Below are positions 50,529 to 55,938 of a stretch of DNA of 55,938 nucleotides, piece by piece. A program made the position numbers and the translations under genes. Numbering within the stretch: position 1 is the first letter of the stretch; each line of letters starts with the position of its first letter. Below the pieces are notes generated by a model. The model saw only the letters and a list, made by a program, of their open reading frames with translations, ran no database searches and had not been told where the DNA came from. This stretch comes from JBDXHU01 sp039989475 (GTDB lineage: Bacteria > Pseudomonadota > Gammaproteobacteria > Pseudomonadales > Halieaceae). The DNA is taken from positions 1 through 55,938 of the forward strand of contig JBDXHU010000007.1 of NCBI GenBank assembly GCA_039989475.1. Reading direction: 5' to 3'.

Positions 50529-52001
50529 CTACAGGATGGATTTCATAGCGGACATATGGCCGCGCAGCACCTTGCCGACTTGTTCGACCGGGTGGTTGCG
50601 GATAGCCTCGTTGACCTGAATCAGCTCCTGGTTATCGACACCGTTGCCGCCGCCCATACCCTTGCCGATGACATCGATATCGACCTTGCTCATGAAGTCA
50701 GCCAGCAGCGGGCGGCAGGCGTGGTCAAACAGGTAGCAACCGTACTCCGCCGTATCCGAGATCACGACATTCATTTCATACAGCTTTTTGCGGGCGATGG
50801 TGTTCGCAATCAGTGGTGTTTCGTGCAGCGACTCGTAGTAAGCAGACTCGGCGATGATTCCCGCAGACACCATCACCTCAAAGGCAAGTTCGACGCCGGC
50901 CTTACACATGGCGATTAGCAGAATGCCGTGATCATAGTATTCCTGCTCGGGTATATCCTGGTCAGTATTGGTCGCCTGCTCGAAGGCTGTATCTGCCGTG
51001 GCCGCGCGCCAGCCCAGGAGGTTGGCGTCGTCGTTGGCCCAGTCTTCCATCATGGTCCTGGAGAAGTGACCGGTCATGATGTCGTCCTGATGCTTTTCAT
51101 ACAGCGGGCGCATGATGTCCTTGAGTTCTTCGGCAAGGTAGTAGGCCCGTACTTTGGCCGGGTTGCTGAGGCGATCCATCATGTTGGTGATGCCGCCGTG
51201 CTTGAGTCCCTCGGTGACCGTCTCCCAGCCGTACTGGATCAATTTCGATGCGTAGCCGGGCTCTATGCCTTTCTCGACCATTTTGTCGAAGCACAGGATG
51301 GCGCCGGTTTGCAGCATGCCACAGAGAATCGTCTGTTCGCCCATCAGGTCTGATTTCACCTCGGCGATGAAGGAAGACTGCAGCACGCCCGCGCGGTGGC
51401 CGCCGGTACCCGCGGCGTAAGCCTTGGCAATTTCCAGGCCGTCACCATTGGGATCGTTTTCAGTGTGTACGGCGATCAGCGTGGGTACGCCGAAACCGCG
51501 CTTGTATTCTTCCCGCACCTCGGTGCCTGGGCACTTGGGCGCTACCATTATCACGGTCAGGTCATCGCGGATCTGCATACCCTCTTCGACGATGTTGAAG
51601 CCGTGGGAGTAGGACAGGCAGGCGCCATTTTTCATCAGCGGCATGACAGCGTCGACGACGCTGGTGTGCTGCTTGTCCGGGGTCAGGTTGAGCACCACGT
51701 CCGCCTCCGGGATCAGCTCTTCGTAGGTGCCCACGGTGAAGCCGTTTTCGGTGGCGTTCTTCCAGGACTGACGCTGCTCACTGATAGCATCCGCCCGCAG
51801 CGCGTAAGATACGTCCAGCCCGCTGTCGCGCAGGTTCAGTCCCTGGTTGAGCCCCTGCGAGCCGCAGCCGACCACGACCAGTTTCCTGCCTTTGAGTTTG
51901 TCGACCCCGTCGGCAAATTCCGAGCTGTCCATAAAGCGACACTTGCCCAACTGCTGCAGTTGCAGGCGCAGGGGTATGGTATTGAAGTAATTCTGGCCCA
52001 T
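50529..52001 (-). CDS. ilvC: Ketol-acid reductoisomerase (class II)
   Basis: 490 residues from the ATG at 52001, the long class II form as in E. coli. NADPH-binding region KLVVVGCGSQGLNQGLNLRDSG and the MVAPKCPGTEVREEYKRGFG segment are typical. The duplicated knotted domain carries the metal-binding LMGEQTILCG. It makes the second step of branched-chain amino acid synthesis. The frame extends upstream to 52154 without homology. It is divergent from its regulator ilvY. Confidence 0.97.
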   Translation of the reverse strand: MGQNYFNTIPLRLQLQQLGKCRFMDSSEFADGVDKLKGRKLVVVGCGSQGLNQGLNLRDSGLDVSYALRADAISEQRQSWKNATENGFTVGTYEELIPEADVVLNLTPDKQHTSVVDAVMPLMKNGACLSYSHGFNIVEEGMQIRDDLTVIMVAPKCPGTEVREEYKRGFGVPTLIAVHTENDPNGDGLEIAKAYAAGTGGHRAGVLQSSFIAEVKSDLMGEQTILCGMLQTGAILCFDKMVEKGIEPGYASKLIQYGWETVTEGLKHGGITNMMDRLSNPAKVRAYYLAEELKDIMRPLYEKHQDDIMTGHFSRTMMEDWANDDANLLGWRAATADTAFEQATNTDQDIPEQEYYDHGILLIAMCKAGVELAFEVMVSAGIIAESAYYESLHETPLIANTIARKKLYEMNVVISDTAEYGCYLFDHACRPLLADFMSKVDIDVIGKGMGGGNGVDNQELIQVNEAIRNHPVEQVGKVLRGHMSAMKSIL

Positions 52002-52089
52002 CGGTAAATCTCCGCTATGGCTGTGATGAAAAGGAGGCAAGCTTAGCCTGTATATATATTTGCGTGAAACGATATAAAATAGATACTGT

Positions 52090-52106
52090 ATTGCGAATAG
52101 TGCAAT
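52090..52106. promoter_or_regulatory. Candidate IlvY operator
   Basis: ATTGC (52090-52094), 7 bases, GCAAT (52102-52106): a perfect inverted repeat that fits the LysR T-N11-A rule. It lies between the divergent ilvC and ilvY starts, where IlvY binds in E. coli to activate ilvC in response to acetolactate/acetohydroxybutyrate. Confidence 0.65.
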
Positions 52107-52138
52107 TAAAATATTGAGAAGGGAGCTGTAAAGCCACT

Positions 52139-53050
52139 GTGGATACGCGCGCACTGCAACTGTTTCTGAACCTGGCCGAAACCAGGAGCTTCAGCCGCAC
52201 CGCCGAGCAGCTGCATATGAGCCTGTCGGCGGTCAGCCGCACTCTGCAGCGCATTGAGGCAGAGGTTGGGCAGCGCTTGTTCGAGCGTGACAAGCGCAGC
52301 GTTCGCATCACCCGCGCCGGTGAGCGCTTCCGGGAATACGCCGATCACAGCCTGGCGGAATGGCAGCGTCTGGCCGGCGATCTGCGACTGGACGCCCAGG
52401 ACCTCAGGGGCGAAGTCAGTGTTTACTGCTCCGTAACCGCAAGCTACAGCGTACTTTCACCTATCCTGGAGCGTTTTCGCGCCGCTTATCCAGGCATTGA
52501 GATTATGTTGCATACCGGTGACCAGGCGGACGCAGTCGGGCGCATCCACGAAGGTCGTGAGGACATTGCGGTGGCGGCCTGTCCGGACAAGCTGCCGGGC
52601 AAAATCGAGTTTCTTACCCTGCTGCACTCACCATTGCAGTTTATCGGTCCCGCTATTGAATGCAGTGTCAGCGAGCAGCTGGCCGCTTTGGCCGCGGCGG
52701 CGGAGGGCATTGGCTGGAGTGACATACCCTTTATCGTGGCCGAGCGCGGGCTCAGCAAGGAACGTGTTGATGCCTGGTTCAGGATCCGGGGTGAGCGCCC
52801 CCGCATTTACGCCCAGGTCGCGGGGCACGAGGCCATCGCGGCCATGGTTGGGCTCGGTCTTGGGGTGGGTGTTGTGCCGCAGCTGGTTCTGGACAACAGT
52901 ACCTACCGGGACAAGTTGACGGCGATCAGTGTCAGCCCGGCGCTCGGTGCCTTTCCGGTCGGCTTGTGCGCCACTGGCCAGCGACTGGAAAATCCGCTGG
53001 TGGCGGCATTCTGGGAGGTCGCCCGGCATTCGTATATCGACACAAAGTGA
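52139..53050 (+). CDS. ilvY: LysR-family regulator of ilvC
   Basis: 303 residues from GTG. N-terminal winged helix (1-65: TRSFSRTAEQLHMSLSAVSR, GQRLFERDKRSVRITRAG) followed by a LysR substrate-binding domain (about 90-295) with GLGLGVGVVPQLVL. Position opposite ilvC and the palindrome between them identify it as IlvY. The SD (GGGAG) is about 14 bases upstream. pssA follows 12 bases after its stop. Confidence 0.92.
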   Translation: MDTRALQLFLNLAETRSFSRTAEQLHMSLSAVSRTLQRIEAEVGQRLFERDKRSVRITRAGERFREYADHSLAEWQRLAGDLRLDAQDLRGEVSVYCSVTASYSVLSPILERFRAAYPGIEIMLHTGDQADAVGRIHEGREDIAVAACPDKLPGKIEFLTLLHSPLQFIGPAIECSVSEQLAALAAAAEGIGWSDIPFIVAERGLSKERVDAWFRIRGERPRIYAQVAGHEAIAAMVGLGLGVGVVPQLVLDNSTYRDKLTAISVSPALGAFPVGLCATGQRLENPLVAAFWEVARHSYIDTK

Positions 53051-53062
53051 TATGATGCCGCC

Positions 53063-53929
53063 ATGACCAGGAAGCAAGCGAAAGACAAGTCCAAAGCATC
53101 GTCACTTGATATCGATATTGAGATGTTGGTGGACGAGCATGAGGAGGAAGTCTCCGAAGACGGCAAGACCGTGCGCCGCCAGGGCATTTTCCTGCTGCCG
53201 AACCTGTTTACTACCGGTGCTCTCTTTGCCGGCTTCTATGCGATCATCGCCGGCATGCGTGGTGATTTTGAAGCCGGCGCTATCGCCATCTTCTTCGCCC
53301 TGTTGTTTGATGGACTCGATGGACGCGTGGCCCGCATGACCAACACCGCCAGCAAGTTTGGCGCAGAGTATGACAGCCTCTCAGATATGGTGTCCTTCGG
53401 TGTGGCGCCGGCGCTGGTAGTTTACAGCTGGGGCTTGTCGGCACTGGGCAAGTTTGGCTGGTCAGTCTCCTTTATCTACGTTGCCTGCGCCGCCTTGCGC
53501 CTCGCCCGCTTCAACACGCAGATCGAGGTCGCTGACAAAGCCTGGTTTACCGGCCTGGCCAGCCCTGCGGCTGCCGCGGGCATTGCCGCGACTGTATGGG
53601 TATTCAATGACATTGGTTGGGTCAAGGCGACCGTGCCACTGGAGATTTCAGTCATGGTGGCCGTGCTGACAGCGCTGGTTGGTTTCCTGATGATATCCAA
53701 TGTGCCTTTCTACAGCTTCAAGACCATCGATATGAGCGGCAGGGTGCCCTTCGCCGCCGTTATCCTTATTGTCCTGATTTTTAGCCTGGTCACCGTCGAC
53801 CCTCCCCGCGTGATGTTGGGCGCATTCCTGCTTTATGCCATTTCTGGTCCATTGATGTTGTTGCGTCGACTACGTAAGCCCAAGCGAGAGGAAGAGTCAG
53901 GGTCAGAGCCTGGAAAGCCTCAGGAGTAA
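53063..53929 (+). CDS. pssA: CDP-diacylglycerol-serine O-phosphatidyltransferase (PssA type II)
   Basis: 288 residues, integral membrane. The CDP-alcohol phosphotransferase motif is complete: DGLDGRVARMTNTASKFG followed by AEYDSLSD (DG-x2-AR-x8-G-x3-D-x3-D form). It makes phosphatidylserine, the precursor of phosphatidylethanolamine. This is not the phospholipase-D-like PssA of E. coli but the type found beside ilvC in Pseudomonas and relatives. Both ends are hydrophilic; the N-terminal 45 residues are highly charged. Confidence 0.95.
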   Translation: MTRKQAKDKSKASSLDIDIEMLVDEHEEEVSEDGKTVRRQGIFLLPNLFTTGALFAGFYAIIAGMRGDFEAGAIAIFFALLFDGLDGRVARMTNTASKFGAEYDSLSDMVSFGVAPALVVYSWGLSALGKFGWSVSFIYVACAALRLARFNTQIEVADKAWFTGLASPAAAAGIAATVWVFNDIGWVKATVPLEISVMVAVLTALVGFLMISNVPFYSFKTIDMSGRVPFAAVILIVLIFSLVTVDPPRVMLGAFLLYAISGPLMLLRRLRKPKREEESGSEPGKPQE

Positions 53930-54025
53930 GAAGCGACTACTCTCCCCGGAACTTTTGTTCCGCTCTCGATCTAAGCTAGTGACCCCAAAGCTTTACCCAA
54001 CTTATTCAGCGCAGGATCAACGCCC

Positions 54026-55006
54026 ATGCTAATCCGCAAGCCCACCGATATTGCTTCTTCCGAAATTACCAGCGAATCCGCCTGGCTGCGCCGTCGTGAG
54101 TTTATGGCGGGTGTGGCCGGGGCTGCAGCAATAGGTGCCGGGCTGGCATCGCCCTGGGCGAGGGCCATAGACTCGGGAGCGGCGCTGAAGTTTGCTCCGG
54201 CCACGCCGGGAACCGCCACTGGTTTTCACACCGGCGAGACCCTGACCCCCTTTGCCGACGTCAGCAGTTACAACAACTTCTACGAGTTCGGTACCGATAA
54301 AGGCGACCCCGCGCGCTATGCCAGTGAAATGTCGATTGACCCCTGGTCATTGCAAGTGGACGGTGAAGTTGGGAAACCCGGCAAGCTGAACCTCGAAGAC
54401 ATACAGTCGAGTTTCGATCTCGAGGAGCGAATCTACCGCCTGCGTTGTGTCGAGGCCTGGTCAATGGTCGTGCCCTGGGTGGGCTATAGTCTGTCGCACC
54501 TGCTGCAGCGGTTTCAGCCGACCTCGAAGGCAAAGTACGTCAAGTTCTACACCCTGGAAGACAAAAAGCAGATGCGCGGCCAGCGCTCCTTTACCAGCAT
54601 TATCGACTGGCCCTATGTTGAAGGACTGCGCATGGACGAGGCCATGCACCCGCTGACCTTCATGGCGGTAGGTGTCTACGGCAAGGTCATGCCCAATCAA
54701 AATGGCGCGCCCATCCGCCTGGTGGTGCCCTGGAAGTATGGTTTCAAGAGTATCAAGTCCATCGTCCGTATCGAACTGACCGAGCGTCGCCCCCGGACCA
54801 GTTGGGAGCGCCTGGCGCCTCATGAATACGGTTTTTATGCCAATGTGAACCCGGGGGTGGACCACCCGCGTTGGAGTCAGCGCAGCGAGCGCCGCCTGCC
54901 ATCATCCCTGTTCCAGCCCAACCGGATGGAAACACGTTTGTTCAATGGCTATGCCGACCAGGTTGCGCACCTGTATGCCGGTATGGACCTGCATAAGAAC
55001 TACTAG
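54026..55006 (+). CDS. msrP: Periplasmic methionine-sulfoxide reductase catalytic subunit
   Basis: 326 residues with a Tat signal (RRREFMAGVAGAAAIGAGLA, about 22-41), needed because the molybdopterin cofactor is inserted before export. Cys141 in YRLRCVEAWSMVVPWVG is the Mo ligand. MsrP repairs oxidised methionine in envelope proteins using electrons from the membrane partner MsrQ, encoded next. The moaB-moeA pair in this window serves its cofactor. The stop shares one base with the msrQ GTG. Confidence 0.96.
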   Translation: MLIRKPTDIASSEITSESAWLRRREFMAGVAGAAAIGAGLASPWARAIDSGAALKFAPATPGTATGFHTGETLTPFADVSSYNNFYEFGTDKGDPARYASEMSIDPWSLQVDGEVGKPGKLNLEDIQSSFDLEERIYRLRCVEAWSMVVPWVGYSLSHLLQRFQPTSKAKYVKFYTLEDKKQMRGQRSFTSIIDWPYVEGLRMDEAMHPLTFMAVGVYGKVMPNQNGAPIRLVVPWKYGFKSIKSIVRIELTERRPRTSWERLAPHEYGFYANVNPGVDHPRWSQRSERRLPSSLFQPNRMETRLFNGYADQVAHLYAGMDLHKNY

Positions 55007-55629
55007 TGCCATCGGCGTTGCCAGCCTGGCTTAAGCCGTCGGTGTTCGTCGCCGCGCTATTACCGCTATTGCTCATGATTATCGCCGCCGCAACGGACCG
55101 GCTCGGTCCGGATCCGGCCGAAGCACTGATGCATGGCAGCGGCGAGTGGGGTGCGCGGCTATTGCTGCTGACCCTGGCTATTGCACCACTGCGCGCCTGG
55201 CTGGGCTGGGGTTGGTTGTTACAACTGCGTCGCATGCTGGGCCTGTTCAGCTTCTTCTACGCCTGCTTGCACTTGCTGCTGTTCCTGAATTTTTACCTGG
55301 AATGGTCAGCCGCCGCGGTATGGGAGGAATTGCTTGAGCGCCCCTATATTGCGGTGGGATTCACGGCCTGGTTGCTGCTTCTGCCGCTGGCGCTGACCTC
55401 GACCCAGGCCATGCAGCGGCGACTGCGCCGCAACTGGCAGCGTTTGCATCGAGCGGTATACGCCGTCGCCGTCCTGGTGAGTCTGCATATCCTCTGGCAG
55501 GTGCGCTCCGATGCCGGGGAAGCGCTGGTTTACTGCCTGCTGTTTGCCGGCCTCCTGGCCTGGCGCCTTATACAGTTCTGGAAGAAGCGCGCGGACCTTA
55601 GGAACTCGAGGTTATTGGACGCAAACTAG
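55006..55629 (+). CDS. msrQ: Heme-binding membrane subunit MsrQ
   Basis: 207 residues from a GTG start overlapping the msrP stop by one base. Six predicted membrane helices of the ferric-reductase-like family. Histidines in FYACLHLLLF and in LHRAVYAVAVLVSLHILWQ are the probable heme b ligands. It passes electrons from quinol or flavin to MsrP. Transcription runs on towards the rRNA promoter. Confidence 0.94.
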   Translation: MPSALPAWLKPSVFVAALLPLLLMIIAAATDRLGPDPAEALMHGSGEWGARLLLLTLAIAPLRAWLGWGWLLQLRRMLGLFSFFYACLHLLLFLNFYLEWSAAAVWEELLERPYIAVGFTAWLLLLPLALTSTQAMQRRLRRNWQRLHRAVYAVAVLVSLHILWQVRSDAGEALVYCLLFAGLLAWRLIQFWKKRADLRNSRLLDAN

Positions 55630-55768
55630 CCCCGGGCTTATAAAAGATGTCCTTGGGACAGGTGCTTGCGAGTGCTGATTTTCGGCCTGTTGCGGCGATT
55701 TATTGATCGTTTTTTAGGCACTGTCTCCGGTGGGGATAAAAAGCCCTGAAAATTCCTTGGTAAACCCC

Positions 55769-55796
55769 TTGCAGGGGAGGTCTATCTGGGTATAAT
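55769..55796 (+). promoter_or_regulatory. Promoter of a ribosomal RNA operon
   Basis: TTGCAG (55769-55774), a 16-base spacer and a perfect TATAAT (55791-55796), followed by the GC-rich discriminator GCGCCACC typical of growth-rate-controlled rRNA promoters. The boxA-like sequence downstream identifies the operon type. Confidence 0.8.
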
Positions 55797-55820
55797 GCGC
55801 CACCTCGGTTCGGGGGGAAC

Positions 55821-55862
55821 CCCGGGAGAAACAGCGCCCAAAGCGTTGTGATAGCTCCCGGG
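55821..55862 (+). other. rRNA leader hairpin
   Basis: CCCGGGAG (55821-55828) pairs with CTCCCGGG (55855-55862), preceded by a smaller hairpin GGTTC-GGGG-GAACC (55807-55820). The region 55630-55938 has no gene. It holds the promoter, these hairpins and the boxA, and breaks off before the 16S gene. Confidence 0.6.
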
Positions 55863-55902
55863 AATGATACCCGGGCCTTTCTGCGGTCCACTGCGAGCGC
55901 AG

Positions 55903-55914
55903 AGTTGTTTAACA
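55903..55914 (+). promoter_or_regulatory. boxA antitermination site
   Basis: AGTTGTTTAACA matches 9 of 12 bases of the boxA consensus TGCTCTTTAACA, with the TTTAACA core intact. NusB and S10 bind boxA RNA to make rRNA transcription resistant to Rho. Its position about 107 bases after the promoter is as in rRNA leaders. Confidence 0.78.
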
Positions 55915-55938
55915 AGAAGATGAAGACAGATGTGTGGG

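Noticed and set aside
52002..52154. Upstream extension of IlvC
   Set aside because: It would cover the ilvC-ilvY regulatory region and has no homology to the family; class II KARI starts near 52001.
55703..55740. Second upstream rRNA promoter (TTGATC with GATAAA)
   Set aside because: The spacer would be 26 bases, outside the working range for sigma-70.
55700..55915. Minus-strand 71-codon open frame at the right end
   Set aside because: It lies across the rRNA promoter and leader hairpins; no signal of a real gene.

Overview
The window is chromosomal DNA of a gammaproteobacterium, most likely a marine, Pseudomonas- or Cellvibrionales-like lineage. This is inferred from gene content and gene order, not from a database match. 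Supporting features are the full S10-spc-alpha ribosomal operons, FabA/FabB unsaturated fatty acid synthesis, the uvrA-MFS-ssb and ilvC-ilvY-pssA neighbourhoods, rplU-rpmA-obgE-proB, and MsrP/MsrQ. The window opens in the last codons of tuf and closes inside the promoter and leader of a ribosomal RNA operon, just short of the 16S gene.

Layout. (1) 1-8.1 kb: the tuf 3' end, three palindromic repeats, a terminator, then an accessory block lying between tuf and rpsJ, which are normally neighbours. The block holds an AlgI-like MBOAT O-acetyltransferase with an AlgJ/AlgX-like partner. Opposite to them run a class III CoA-transferase, a DUF501 protein, a secreted beta-helix protein and a sulfotransferase. 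A quinone-oxidoreductase-like gene closes the block. (2) 8.2-22.4 kb: a strong promoter followed by 27 collinear genes for ribosomal proteins, SecY and RNA polymerase alpha, with a second promoter before rpsM and a terminator after rplQ. (3) 22.4-26 kb: a small exported protein, a TIR-transmembrane-TPR protein and a six-helix membrane diguanylate cyclase. (4) 26.1-29.5 kb: three overlapping genes (HAD-UbiA fusion, DprE1-like oxidase, DprE2-like reductase) that look like a complete route from PRPP and polyprenyl phosphate to polyprenyl-phosphate-D-arabinofuranose, as in mycobacteria. (5) 29.6-39.3 kb: a small lipoprotein, uvrA, a YajR-like transporter, ssb, a degenerate RmlD-like protein, moaB, moeA, fabB and fabA. 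(6) 39.5-46 kb: sugar-nucleotide genes manC, galU, manB, a UDP-HexNAc dehydrogenase and pgi. (7) 46.2-53.9 kb: ispB, rplU, rpmA, obgE, proB, ilvC, ilvY, pssA. (8) 54-55.9 kb: msrP, msrQ and the rRNA operon leader.

How the genes work together. Most of the window is housekeeping. Three parts point to envelope carbohydrate chemistry: acetyl and sulfate decoration enzymes (block 1), lipid-linked arabinose synthesis (block 4), and supply of GDP-mannose, UDP-glucose and a UDP-HexNAc uronic acid (block 6). No glycosyltransferase or polymerase is in view, so the final glycans are unknown.

The least expected sequence-level features are small repeats. One is a palindrome family (three copies after tuf, one after rpmA). 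Its arms change in a compensating way between copies, and it embeds DnaA-box-like sequences. The other is a set of unrelated short tandem arrays placed exactly at gene ends: after rpsN, across the dprE2 stop, from the ispB stop, and against the fabA start codon.
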